From positions 3,270,501 to 3,334,500 of the forward strand of contig CP009416.1 in the NCBI GenBank assembly GCA_000818095.1: DNA of 64,000 nucleotides, in the 5' to 3' direction. Both the position numbers and the translations under genes were made by a program. The notes under the pieces are model-generated. The model saw only the letters and a program-made list of their open reading frames with translations. It had not been told where the DNA came from and searched no databases. This DNA is from Jeotgalibacillus malaysiensis (GTDB taxonomy: Bacteria > Bacillota > Bacilli > Bacillales > Jeotgalibacillaceae). Shown piece after piece: positions 40,564 to 48,516 of the stretch. The number at the start of each line of letters is the position of its first letter. Within the stretch, counting starts at the first letter, position 1.

Positions 40564-42102
40564 TTAAAAAGCTACCCCTTCTTCATCTACAAAGACAGAC
40601 TCAATCACTGTACGCTGGAATTTGTCTCCGGCTGGCGTAGTGCCTTCTACCTCTACAGTCATATTGTAAGTTCCCTCATTTGAAGGGATAGAGATTGTTT
40701 TACCGCTTTGCTTAAATTGACGCATTTGCTGTCCGAGTCCACGTTTTTCTTTCCCGTTCCCCGGCTTAAATCCAATGTCAGTAAACATCTGAATACCAGT
40801 AGGCCGGGCTTTATTTCTCAACCCGGGATTCGTTTCCAAAGCCCAGCTTCTCTTGTTGTCAGAAGGCTCAAGTACAAGCTGATCGTTTAAATCAGAAGTG
40901 AACGTCACCATTAAAGCATAAGCAGATGCCTGATCGGTTACCGTTTGTGCTGTCCATTTTCCGGCTGCAGGGTCAGTGATTTCGATTGTATGATGATAAG
41001 CACCGTTAAAAAACATTGTATCATCCGCATCAGCAGTCACTTCGTACTCTTTTGCAGGACCGCGTGGCGCTTTTAACGTAATAGTCTCATGCGGTGTTGC
41101 ACTCATCCAGTTAATCACAAGACTTTCCGCCTCATCTTCAACATAAAAGCTTTCAGATGCTTTGCCATTCTGTTCTCCGCCCCTTAACAGCGTATCAAGC
41201 GGCTGAACCTCTTCTTCTTTTGCTTCCATCGTGCTAAAAGCTGAAAAAGGAGCTGCACGCTGTGTCGTTAAATAAGGCTGGAAGATCGATAGTGTATTGT
41301 ATCCTTTGTTAATCTCACCGTGATTCCAATTGCCAACAGCCAGACTTCTGCTGTATGGTAGCTTGGCACTTGCAACTGATACAACTCCATCATTAGGACC
41401 CGAAATGAAACCGCTCCCAAACCAATACGCACTAAACCACGGTCCGGTACGGGTGCCAGCAAGTGAAAAGTAACTATTTTGAGAAGCTTCAAAACGGTTA
41501 TCTGTAATCGATCTAAAGTAATTCATCGTTCCAGTCTGAAGACTCTGTGTCCCCTCACTGTTTTGTCCAATCAGACTGGCAAGCCAGCCGAGTGACGTAC
41601 TATTTGCCAAATCAGCAAGCTCACTGCCATAGTGAGGCGAGCTTAGCGTGATCACGTTAGATACAAGCGGATATTTCCCCTCATGGATCAGGGCAACCTG
41701 CGTATCAACGCCTCCTTTACTAAATGCAACAATGACAAGTTTTTTCCCGCCAAAATGGGTAGAGATTTCTTCAAGCTGTCCTGCAAGCATCGCGCCATTA
41801 TCCCAATAGCTTTTTGGCGTTCCACCAGAGTCATTCAGCTCGACAAAAGCCGTCTCGTAGCCCGCTGCAACAGCACGGCTGTACATATCATTTTCGTTAT
41901 ACCAGACAGTTGAATCATTTGTCAGACCCTGAACGAACACAATCGCAGGTTTTGCAGGGTCTATGTAAGCAGGGGCTTCACCAATACTGATCGTTCCGGG
42001 CACAAGCGAGTTACCGGGTGTCTTAAATCCTCCGGCAAAAGCGGCAGACGGCAGTGACAGAAGCAGAAACACAGCAATAAACAGGGAAAGCGTCTTTTTC
42101 AT
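40564..42102 (-). CDS. Secreted alpha/beta-hydrolase (lipase-like) with C-terminal beta domain
   Basis: 512 aa with a classic signal peptide (MKKTLSLFIAVFLLLSLPSA, cleavage near AFA). The hydrolase domain (about 35-300) has IVFVQGL as oxyanion strand, nucleophile Ser128 in VAFSKGG and late acid/base candidates in GPNDGVVSV and GNWNHGEI, a pattern of class-2-type lipases. The C-terminal 200 residues look like one or two beta-sandwich domains. AAAGGAGAAGATTGG precedes the ATG. It probably acts on extracellular esters; substrate unknown. An extended frame upstream lacks a ribosome site. Confidence 0.82.
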   Translation of the reverse strand: MKKTLSLFIAVFLLLSLPSAAFAGGFKTPGNSLVPGTISIGEAPAYIDPAKPAIVFVQGLTNDSTVWYNENDMYSRAVAAGYETAFVELNDSGGTPKSYWDNGAMLAGQLEEISTHFGGKKLVIVAFSKGGVDTQVALIHEGKYPLVSNVITLSSPHYGSELADLANSTSLGWLASLIGQNSEGTQSLQTGTMNYFRSITDNRFEASQNSYFSLAGTRTGPWFSAYWFGSGFISGPNDGVVSVASAKLPYSRSLAVGNWNHGEINKGYNTLSIFQPYLTTQRAAPFSAFSTMEAKEEEVQPLDTLLRGGEQNGKASESFYVEDEAESLVINWMSATPHETITLKAPRGPAKEYEVTADADDTMFFNGAYHHTIEITDPAAGKWTAQTVTDQASAYALMVTFTSDLNDQLVLEPSDNKRSWALETNPGLRNKARPTGIQMFTDIGFKPGNGKEKRGLGQQMRQFKQSGKTISIPSNEGTYNMTVEVEGTTPAGDKFQRTVIESVFVDEEGVAF

Positions 42103-42215
42103 CCAATCTTCTCCTTTATAAATCAGCTGTACCGGGAACCCCCGACCACCTGTGTATTTCGACATTCGGCAGGTAAATCCTGTATGTTTCGGATAATTAA
42201 ATTATTATTTATGTG

Positions 42216-42306
42216 TTGGCGATGGCGTATTTACGGAATGTCGCTGTTTCTTCTTAGAATGTAGCATCCCCCGCTTGAGTTGTAGCGATACACCCGGGGA
42301 TTTGTA
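42216..42306 (+). repeat. Intergenic word array D1 (TTGTmGCGAT)
   Basis: Word starts at 42216 (TTGGCGAT), 42238 (ATGTCGCT), 42259 (ATGTAGCA), 42280 (TTGTAGCGAT) and 42302 (TTGTAGGTG), steps 22, 21, 21 and 22 bp. It lies upstream of the secreted lipase gene. Confidence 0.65.
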
Positions 42307-42453
42307 GGTGTTCTACCCGGATTTTCCTCTTTCCCGCCTCCACCTGTTTATATCCTGACCAATAGTTGTTTCCCTCACCCTCTTCATGCCTCTAAGAAAC
42401 AAGAGCTTTTTTCTCAAGGGCATAAAGAGAATGTGACGGATCCGTCTTGGAGT

Positions 42454-42550
42454 TTGTCGCGATTTCCGGCTGAATTGTCTCTGTCTTCGCCCGGATTGTC
42501 GCGATACACCCGGGGATTTGTCGCAATCCATCCCGCATTTGTTGCAATCA
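42454..42550 (+). repeat. Intergenic word array D2 (TTGTCGCGAT)
   Basis: Word starts at 42454 TTGTCGCGAT, 42475 TTGTCTCTGT, 42496 TTGTCGCGAT, 42518 TTGTCGCAAT and 42539 TTGTTGCAAT, steps 21, 21, 22 and 21 bp. It shares the longer word GCGATACACCCGGGGATTTG with array D1. Confidence 0.75.
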
Positions 42551-42586
42551 CCCGCTCTCCACGTCTCATCCGCCCCGCACACCGCC

Positions 42587-42620
42587 AAAAAAAGCCGGAT
42601 ATCCATTAAGATACCCGGCT
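42587..42620 (-). terminator. Terminator of the ring-cleaving dioxygenase gene
   Basis: Imperfect stem AGCCGGATATC with GATACCCGGCT followed on the reverse strand by seven T. Confidence 0.88.
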
Positions 42621-42626
42621 CACCTA

Positions 42627-43610
42627 CTATTCTTTTTTAAATGTTTTCGTACTTCTCACCGTATCAATCGGACGCACTCTGCTTTCGATTTCGTCACGTT
42701 TAGGCTCTAAAAACGGTGGCAGCGAAAGCTTTTCACCGAGCGTTTCATACGGTTCATCACCCATAAACCCTGGACCATCCGTAGCGAATTCGAACAAAAT
42801 TTGTGGTGCGACTCTTGTATACAGGGATTTAAAGAAGAAGCGGTCTACAAAGCCTGACGTTGCAAAGCCGAAGCTCTTCATGCGCTCATCCCACTCATCA
42901 AGCATCTCTCTGTCTTCAAGTCTGAAGGCTGCATGGTGTACAGTGCCAAAGCCCTGCTGCGCCTGCGGTAAAAAGGTGTTATGCTCGACAATCACGCTTG
43001 CACCGTTACCACCTTCACCGACTTCAAATAAATGAAATGACTTCTCTGACGCCGTTTCTTTAAACAGCAATACCTTCTCAAGCATTTCCTTAAAATAATC
43101 AAAGCGGTCGACACGGACAAATAAAGGTCCGAGTCCTGTAATCGCGTATTCAAGCGGAACAGGTCCTTGTTGCCAAGGCGTCCCTGATTCTACACCATGA
43201 TCATTTTCATCTGAAATCAGCTGATACTGCTGATCATCGAAATCAACAAATGAAATTGTCTTCTTACCAAACTGCTCCTGCACCCCTTTATGCTTCACAT
43301 TCAGCCGGTCAAAACGCTTTTCCCAGTAATCAATCGCCGCATCACTCGGTACGCGGAAAGACGTCTTGGAGATTTCATTCGTTCCATGATTGCCTTTTGG
43401 AATGCCCGGGAAATCAAAGAACGTCATATCAGTCCCGGGACTTCCGGTATCATCAGCGAAAAACAGATGATACGTCTGAATATCATCCTGATTGACTGTC
43501 TTTTTGACCAGCCTCATTCCAAGTACATAAGTGAAAAACTCGTAATTTTTTTCAGCACTGCTTGTGATCGCAGTGACGTGATGAATGCCTTTTAGCGCTT
43601 TAATCGACAT
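42627..43610 (-). CDS. Ring-cleaving dioxygenase, MhqO-like (two VOC domains)
   Basis: 327 aa with two VOC units: KGIHHVTAITSSAEKNYEFF at the N-terminus and ITGLGPLFVRVDRFDYFKEML from about residue 155. Metal-binding residues are likely His10/His11, His223 region GFGTVHHAAF and Glu in LFEFATDGPGF. The length and start sequence match the MhqO/YkcA group of Bacillus glyoxalase-type dioxygenases tied to quinone stress. No MhqR gene is adjacent. Function as a true dioxygenase is by family only. Confidence 0.88.
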   Translation of the reverse strand: MSIKALKGIHHVTAITSSAEKNYEFFTYVLGMRLVKKTVNQDDIQTYHLFFADDTGSPGTDMTFFDFPGIPKGNHGTNEISKTSFRVPSDAAIDYWEKRFDRLNVKHKGVQEQFGKKTISFVDFDDQQYQLISDENDHGVESGTPWQQGPVPLEYAITGLGPLFVRVDRFDYFKEMLEKVLLFKETASEKSFHLFEVGEGGNGASVIVEHNTFLPQAQQGFGTVHHAAFRLEDREMLDEWDERMKSFGFATSGFVDRFFFKSLYTRVAPQILFEFATDGPGFMGDEPYETLGEKLSLPPFLEPKRDEIESRVRPIDTVRSTKTFKKE

Positions 43611-43771
43611 AATAAAAAGCCTCCTCTAGTGCAATTTTCATACACATAGCATCTAATGATTCCAGATTGAATGCAAGAATTATGACTGCTCAAGTGTTAA
43701 AAATGTAAATCCAGCTGAAAGTGCTTCATAATAAGAAGTAACTAACCTTATTTGAAAGGAGGAGTAATGAT

Positions 43772-44272
43772 ATGAGTATTCCCAAAGTCGATTTTTACTT
43801 TGGCGCACTGCTGTCACACCTTGTTAATCGCGGATTCTCACCTGTCATGAAAGAAGGCGGGCAGGACCGTAGAATTTATGCACTTGAAAATGAAACCGAC
43901 AGCTACTTTATTTATGCAAAATACTCGTTTACACCCCGTTTTAAAAAAGAATCCCGTATCTGGACCTTCTCCTTTTACGATACAGAAATGGAAAAAACGC
44001 TCCGCAGCCGGCATGACAATCAGTATCTTTTCGCTTTCATCTGTGGTGAAGAAGACCTCCAGAATACTGAAATCATTTTACTGACTGCGAGCGAAGTTTC
44101 AGAGTGTATCAAAACGTCAGATGCCGGACGGAAATGGCTAACGATCGAGATGGCTGACCGCAAAAGAACCCTGACCGTACGCGGAAGTGCACATTCAAAG
44201 CCCGGATATTCACTTAAGATCACTCGCAGCACCGATCAGCGTCTTGAGGAGTTGCCAACTATGCTTTTTTAA
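43772..44272 (+). CDS. Hypothetical protein (166 aa), first gene of a small operon
   Basis: 166-aa soluble mixed-fold protein of unknown family, with GGAGGAGTAATGAT before the ATG. Features include SYFIYAKYSFTPRFKKESRIW and YLFAFICGEEDLQNTEIILL, which read like beta strands of a nuclease-like or DUF fold; no catalytic motif can be claimed. It starts a three-gene run with 15-bp gaps, followed by a helix-hairpin-helix protein and a small membrane protein. Confidence 0.7.
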   Translation: MSIPKVDFYFGALLSHLVNRGFSPVMKEGGQDRRIYALENETDSYFIYAKYSFTPRFKKESRIWTFSFYDTEMEKTLRSRHDNQYLFAFICGEEDLQNTEIILLTASEVSECIKTSDAGRKWLTIEMADRKRTLTVRGSAHSKPGYSLKITRSTDQRLEELPTMLF

Positions 44273-44287
44273 AAGGAGCGTGCAGAA

Positions 44288-44470
44288 ATGACGACCAGCT
44301 TACCGTCTAACTTAAGTAAACCCTCACAGCGTGCATTCGCTCAGGCAGGAATTCAGACGATGGATGATATCAGTCAGTATACTGAAAACGAGCTGCTCTC
44401 CCTTCACGGCGTCGGACCAAAAACCATCAGACAGCTAAAAGAAGCCGGTGGATCTTTCAAAAATACGTAA
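44288..44470 (+). CDS. Small helix-hairpin-helix protein (60 aa)
   Basis: 60 aa with a C-terminal helix-hairpin-helix, LLSLHGVGPKTIRQLKEAG, similar to the RNA polymerase alpha-CTD and DNA-repair HhH motif. AAAGGAGCGTGCAGAA precedes the ATG. Probably a nucleic-acid-binding accessory protein. Its place after the 166-aa gene suggests they act together. Confidence 0.8.
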   Translation: MTTSLPSNLSKPSQRAFAQAGIQTMDDISQYTENELLSLHGVGPKTIRQLKEAGGSFKNT

Positions 44471-44485
44471 GAGGTGACGATTCAT

Positions 44486-44653
44486 ATGATGACCATCATT
44501 TTGATCTTTTTTGTGTTTTTCGTGACCTTCTGTATCAGTGCCCTGATGAATATTATAAATAAAACGACTCAGGGAAGGCACTGGTTCTACTCTGTATTGT
44601 TCAGTTTCGTGATTGCGGTAATCGGCGTGCTGATATTTGAACCGAGGGAATAA
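44486..44653 (+). CDS. Small two-helix membrane protein (55 aa)
   Basis: A short open frame starting MMTIILIFFVFFVTFCIS, then a polar turn NKTTQGRHWF and a second hydrophobic helix VLFSFVIAVIGVLIF, ending EPRE. GAGGTGACGATTCAT is a good ribosome site. Its 15-bp spacing from the HhH gene continues the operon. Unknown function. Confidence 0.7.
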   Translation: MMTIILIFFVFFVTFCISALMNIINKTTQGRHWFYSVLFSFVIAVIGVLIFEPRE

Positions 44654-44682
44654 AGTCCATCTTACTTTTTTGCACAGCTGGT

Positions 44683-44766
44683 GGTTTCAGCGTAAGGGGA
44701 CGACTCCAGCAGGAGAAGCCGGATAGGTGAGACCCCGCAGTGCGAAGCACGAGGAGGCCCACTTTA
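44683..44766 (+). repeat. Dispersed GC-rich hairpin repeat
   Basis: The element contains AAGGGGACGACTCCAGCAGG, AGAAGCCGGATAGGTGAGAC, CCCGCAGTGCGAAGCACGAG and GAGGCCCAC. Related GGGGACGACTCCnGCnGG...GACCCCGCAGnGCGAAGC...GAGGAGGC sequences recur in Bacillaceae intergenic regions. It has internal complementarity and no coding potential. It lies just before the TPP riboswitch promoter. Confidence 0.6.
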
Positions 44767-44817
44767 TTAAACCTTAATAAAAAGGAATAATATGGTTCTA
44801 ATTAGTTTTTCAAGGTA

Positions 44818-44846
44818 TTGCACATTCCAATCTCTGGTGATATAGT
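44818..44846 (+). promoter_or_regulatory. Sigma-A promoter of the ykoFEDC operon
   Basis: TTGCAC (44818-44823), 17-bp spacer, TATAGT (44841-44846), ahead of the TPP riboswitch. Confidence 0.8.
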
Positions 44847-44875
44847 GGTCGTGCACAGAAAATTAAATACCGTTA

Positions 44876-44968
44876 TCTGCACTAGGGGTGCGAATTAGCT
44901 GAGATGTGAGCATTAGCTCCGATCCCTTATGACTCGATCAGGATAATACCTGCGTGAGGAAGTGTAGT
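44876..44968 (+). promoter_or_regulatory. TPP (THI-box) riboswitch
   Basis: The conserved THI elements appear in order: ACTAGGGGTGC, GCTGAGATG, a variable stem with TTAGCT, then GACTCGATCAGGATAATACC, TGCGTGAGGAAGT. It precedes a terminator hairpin and the thiamine/HMP transporter operon. When TPP is bound the downstream terminator should form. Confidence 0.95.
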
Positions 44969-44985
44969 GACTTCTCTTTTTATAT

Positions 44986-45045
44986 CAGGAGCAGTGGCTA
45001 CATCTTTCGCGGATGTGGTCTTTTTTTGTGCAAAAACTGCTCCTG
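44986..45045 (+). terminator. Riboswitch-controlled terminator and nested hairpin
   Basis: Terminator CTACATC (44998-45004) with GATGTGG (45012-45018) and seven T (45021-45027). It lies inside a perfect 10-bp inverted repeat CAGGAGCAGT (44986-44995) and ACTGCTCCTG (45036-45045), whose 3' arm touches the GGGAGG ribosome site. Confidence 0.8.
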
Positions 45046-45058
45046 GGAGGAATATAAA

Positions 45059-45649
45059 ATGGAATGTGGAACAAGCAAAATTGTCGGGTGCCGTTTTTCA
45101 CTGCACCCAATGGCGGGAGATTTTATTCCGGTGATTAAAGGCGCGCTCGAGGCAACTGATCTGACTGGCGTCTGGAAGCATACAGATGATGTATCGACCG
45201 TGATTCGCGGACAGGAACAGCATGTATTTAATGTGATCAAGGCGATTACGCTGCATGCTGCAAAAACAGGGGAACATGTAGCAATCAATGCGACCTTTTC
45301 AGCCGGCTGTCCGGGTGATACAGCAGGCGATTCTTATATGGACGTTGATCAAGAAGTGCACAACCATGATGAAACAAAGCAATATGTTTCTTCACAATTC
45401 GCACTATACCCGATGAACAATCCGGATTATATGAGTGTCATCTACAGGGAAGTAGATCGTGCAAAGGAACGCGGTGTATTCAATGACTCTATGCATTATG
45501 CAAGCGGAATACATGGAGATATTCATGAAGTGTTTAATTTTTATGAGGAGACTTTCGGTAAGGCAAGATCAGATGAGCACCAGCATTTAGTGATGACCAT
45601 GTCAATGAGTATTAATAGTCCATCTCACAAGGGTGATCACCATGCTTAA
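45059..45649 (+). CDS. ykoF: Thiamine/HMP-binding protein YkoF
   Basis: 196 aa. Two ferredoxin-like repeats: CRFSLHPMAGDFIPVIKGAL at the start and SSQFALYPMNNPDYMSVI in the second half; the duplicated FxLhPM motif is the Ykof-family signature, and YkoF binds thiamine. GGGAGGAATATAAA precedes the ATG at 45059-45061, downstream of the terminator. Its stop overlaps ykoE by 8 bp. Probably a cytosolic binding partner of the YkoEDC ECF importer. Confidence 0.94.
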   Translation: MECGTSKIVGCRFSLHPMAGDFIPVIKGALEATDLTGVWKHTDDVSTVIRGQEQHVFNVIKAITLHAAKTGEHVAINATFSAGCPGDTAGDSYMDVDQEVHNHDETKQYVSSQFALYPMNNPDYMSVIYREVDRAKERGVFNDSMHYASGIHGDIHEVFNFYEETFGKARSDEHQHLVMTMSMSINSPSHKGDHHA

Positions 45650-46214
45650 GAGTTGGAAGCTGAAAGAAGTCGTTCTAATGTCGCTATTTGCAGTTGTATT
45701 CGGCATTATTTACTTATTGTTTGTACATATCGGAAACATCTGGGCATCTTTGATTGGTCCGATTGCATATGAATGGATCTTCGGTATCTGGTTTATTGTG
45801 TCTATTATTGTCATGGCGATCATCCGAAAGCCTGGTGCTGCAGTGATTCCTGAGACCATGGCTGCTGCGATTGAAGTCATGATTGGGAACGCACTCGGTC
45901 CCCGTCTGATTTTAGTAGGAGTGATTCAGGGACTTGGAGCTGAAGCTGTTTTTGCAGCCACGAGGTATCGCCATTTTAACCTTGGGATTTATATGATGGC
46001 TGGTGCGGGGGCCGCGGTGTTCAGCTTTGTGTACGGGTATCTGTTAGGCGGTTTTGCAGCGCTCAGCACTGAATATGTATTACTGATGTTTGTGATCCGT
46101 GTGATGAGTGGTGCCATTATTGCAGGAATTGGCGGGAAATACCTTGTAGATGCACTGCTTGCGACAGGTTCGCTGAGAGGCTATGCCATTACAAAGCGTG
46201 ATGCACATGTATAA
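45642..46214 (+). CDS. ykoE: ECF transporter S component YkoE (thiamine/HMP)
   Basis: 190 aa, about five to six transmembrane helices, with VVLMSLFAVVFGIIYLLFVH at the N-terminus and AVIPETMAAAIEVMIGN, characteristic of YkoE substrate-binding subunits. ATG at 45642-45644 with AAGGGTG upstream. It overlaps both neighbours (8 bp each), so the operon is translationally coupled. It recognises thiamine or its pyrimidine precursor. Confidence 0.93.
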   Translation: MLKSWKLKEVVLMSLFAVVFGIIYLLFVHIGNIWASLIGPIAYEWIFGIWFIVSIIVMAIIRKPGAAVIPETMAAAIEVMIGNALGPRLILVGVIQGLGAEAVFAATRYRHFNLGIYMMAGAGAAVFSFVYGYLLGGFAALSTEYVLLMFVIRVMSGAIIAGIGGKYLVDALLATGSLRGYAITKRDAHV

Positions 46215-47586
46215 AGTCATCTCTTTGCAGGATGTGTCATTCCGTTTTCCGGATGATGTGGACCCGGTATTTGAACAGCTGAACTTTGAGGTAAGAGCCG
46301 GCGAACGTGTTGTGATCACAGGACCAAGCGGGTGCGGGAAGTCTACGCTTTTATACCTGCTTAACCGCCTTTATCCTGAAAACTGTGACGGGATCACCTC
46401 AGGACAGATTAAGCTGTTTGAAAAAGCGGCTTCTGACTATGCACCGGGTGAAATCAACCAGCGGATTGCCACTGTTTTTCAGGATCCTGACAGTCAGTTT
46501 TGTATGCAGACCGTTGAAGAAGAGCTCGCTTTTACACTTGAAAATGTGGGTGTACCTTCGGATAAAATTAATGACCGTATTGAAAAGGTGTTACAGGAAA
46601 CCGGGCTGGAGTTATTCAAGGGTTCAGTCATCCAGACGTTGTCAGGCGGACAGAAGCAGCGTGTCGCTACTGCTTGTGCGTGGGTGTTGGAGCCCGAAAT
46701 CCTTTTACTTGATGAGCCGCTCACACACTTAGATCCGGTGACCGCTCAGGAGTTTGTCGCTTGGCTCCGCGGCCTTCATGAGTCAAGAGACCTCACAGTG
46801 ATTGCGATTGATCACCAGGTTGCTTTATGGGATGGCTTTTTTGACCGGGAATGGCAGATGGTTGCTTCAAAGCCTGTTGAACAGGTAATCGGACGGGTGC
46901 CATTAGAGACAGATCAGATCGCTTTGACAGCAAAAGACCTGACTGTAGAACCAATCGTCTCACCAGCCACTTTTTCATTAAAAAAAGGAGAGATTGCAGT
47001 GCTTGCAGGTCCAAATGGCAGTGGGAAATCCACGCTGTTGAAGGCATTATGCGGTCTGAAATCTACCGGCGGTCAGGTAGAGCCTAAGCGGATCGGTTAT
47101 GTCCCGCAATCTCCTGAGTTCTTGTTTTTAACAAAGTCAGTCCGTGAAGAACTTTTATTTGGCGGAGGACATGGCGCTGACGACATACTGAAGCGGTTAT
47201 ACCTCGATGAAGTCAGTGAATCCAACCCTTTCGCTGTCAGCCATGGTCAAAAGAGACGGACTGCAATTGGCGCCATGCTTTGTGACGGCCGGCCTGTCAT
47301 CGTCATGGACGAACCGACTGCAGGACAGGACCAGGCGGCTTTACGGGAGCTTGAAAACCTGATTACAGCGAGAGCGAATGAGGGTATCACGTTTTTGATT
47401 GTGACGCATGACATGAATTTTGCAGACCGTGTGGCAGATTCACTGCTTTTATTACATAAAGGCAGTCTGAGCGGTCCATTCAGTCCTACTACAGTCTGGC
47501 AAGATCAAGAGCTTCTTAAACAGCACCGCTTATGTCCGCCATTCGGAGGTGACCTGCATGATCAACCGTATGAATCCTTCGGTTAA
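46207..47586 (+). CDS. ykoD: ECF transporter ATPase YkoD (two fused ABC domains)
   Basis: 459 aa. First ABC domain: Walker A GPSGCGKST (39-47), LSGGQKQRV, ILLLDEPLTHLD. Second: AGPNGSGKST near 267, signature VSHGQKRRT and VIVMDEPTAGQD. The fused double ATPase is the YkoD form that replaces the EcfA-EcfA' pair. The second signature has HGQ in place of GGQ. The ATG at 46207 overlaps ykoE; an ATG at 46201 is possible. Confidence 0.93.
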   Translation: MYKVISLQDVSFRFPDDVDPVFEQLNFEVRAGERVVITGPSGCGKSTLLYLLNRLYPENCDGITSGQIKLFEKAASDYAPGEINQRIATVFQDPDSQFCMQTVEEELAFTLENVGVPSDKINDRIEKVLQETGLELFKGSVIQTLSGGQKQRVATACAWVLEPEILLLDEPLTHLDPVTAQEFVAWLRGLHESRDLTVIAIDHQVALWDGFFDREWQMVASKPVEQVIGRVPLETDQIALTAKDLTVEPIVSPATFSLKKGEIAVLAGPNGSGKSTLLKALCGLKSTGGQVEPKRIGYVPQSPEFLFLTKSVREELLFGGGHGADDILKRLYLDEVSESNPFAVSHGQKRRTAIGAMLCDGRPVIVMDEPTAGQDQAALRELENLITARANEGITFLIVTHDMNFADRVADSLLLLHKGSLSGPFSPTTVWQDQELLKQHRLCPPFGGDLHDQPYESFG

Positions 47587-48253
47587 ATTCATTGCGATCA
47601 CCGTTTCAATGATCGCAATGGCATTCTTTTTCAATCCATGGACGCCACTTGTGTTCTTTGTCGGTGTTGTATTGATCCAGTTGATTTTCGCAAAAATTTC
47701 ATGGAAGGTGTGGAGCCTGATGATGCTTCCCTTCCTGCTTGGCGCAGTCGGTTATTTCTGGACAACACTTGTATTTGGCAGTGAAGACAGCACGCTTGGC
47801 ACTGCACTGTCCCTAAGCTTCAGGGTGCTTGCATTCTCCAGCCTGTCTCTGCTTTTTGTCTTTACCACAAAACCGGTTGATTTCATCTTAAGCCTGATGC
47901 AGCAGATGAAGCTGTCTCCAAAAATTGCGTACAGCATCCTCGTCGGATATCAGTTCCTGCCTGTATTAAAGGATGAATTTTTTCAGATTCGCCAGGCACA
48001 GCAGCTAAGGGGACTTGAAGTGCCAAAGTCTCCTGTAAAAAGGGTGCTTGCGATGCGGCATGTCCTGATTCCAATGCTCGCGGGTGCCGTGCGAAAAGCG
48101 GAGCGGACAGCTTTTGCAATGGAAGCGCGCGGGTTTACCGGTGAAGGCAAGCGAGATTTTTACCGGAAAATTACAGTCGACCGGGTTGATGTAGCAGGTG
48201 TTGCGTTATTTGTGATCCTGCTTTGCGGGAGTATGGCTGCAGGATTGATTTGA
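47558..48253 (+). CDS. ykoC: ECF transporter T component YkoC
   Basis: 231 aa, five to six transmembrane helices, CbiQ/EcfT type, with the two coupling motifs ALSLSFRVLAFS and MEARGFTGEGKRDF (Ala-Arg-Gly). GGAGGT precedes the ATG at 47558-47560 inside the end of ykoD. It completes the YkoEDC importer. Confidence 0.92.
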   Translation: MINRMNPSVKFIAITVSMIAMAFFFNPWTPLVFFVGVVLIQLIFAKISWKVWSLMMLPFLLGAVGYFWTTLVFGSEDSTLGTALSLSFRVLAFSSLSLLFVFTTKPVDFILSLMQQMKLSPKIAYSILVGYQFLPVLKDEFFQIRQAQQLRGLEVPKSPVKRVLAMRHVLIPMLAGAVRKAERTAFAMEARGFTGEGKRDFYRKITVDRVDVAGVALFVILLCGSMAAGLI

Positions 48254-48254
48254 G

Positions 48255-48283
48255 AAACAGCCGGCCCGCGCCGGCTGTTTTTC
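48255..48283 (+). terminator. ykoFEDC operon terminator
   Basis: Stem AAACAGCCGGC (48255-48265) and GCCGGCTGTTT (48270-48280) with TTTTTC. Confidence 0.9.
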
Positions 48284-48310
48284 GTTCTGGAGGCGTAGGG
48301 CTATATACAC

Positions 48311-48428
48311 TTTTCTACGAACATGGTGTGGTTTTCTGAGAACGGTCCATGTTTTTCTCCGAACACCGTTCACTTTTCTACGAACACTTTCCTCTATTCT
48401 GTGAACAACACCCACTTTTCCACGAACC
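48311..48428 (+). repeat. Intergenic 21-bp-period word array B (TTTTCTnnGAACA), six units
   Basis: Words start at 48311 TTTTCTACGAACA, 48332 TTTTCTGAGAACG, 48353 TTTTCTCCGAACA, 48374 TTTTCTACGAACA, 48395 TATTCTGTGAACA and 48416 TTTTCCACGAACC. All five steps are exactly 21 bp. The 8 bp between words are not conserved. Lies between ykoC and phnD. Confidence 0.92.
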
Positions 48429-48516
48429 ATTACCCCGGCAATTCCTTTACACCTCCCCCAATTAAGCATAAAATTTAACTATTGTTCAAAATCAGAATGA
48501 AAAGAGGAAGATCAAT

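Noticed and set aside
48311-48428. CRISPR array
   Set aside because: Repeats are 13 bp and degenerate with 8-bp linkers, no cas genes are nearby, and the same grid occurs with different words elsewhere.
48311-48428. Coding sequence with a 7-residue repeat (21 bp = 7 codons)
   Set aside because: No frame is open with a ribosome site, the linkers vary freely at all codon positions, and the region lies just after a terminator.
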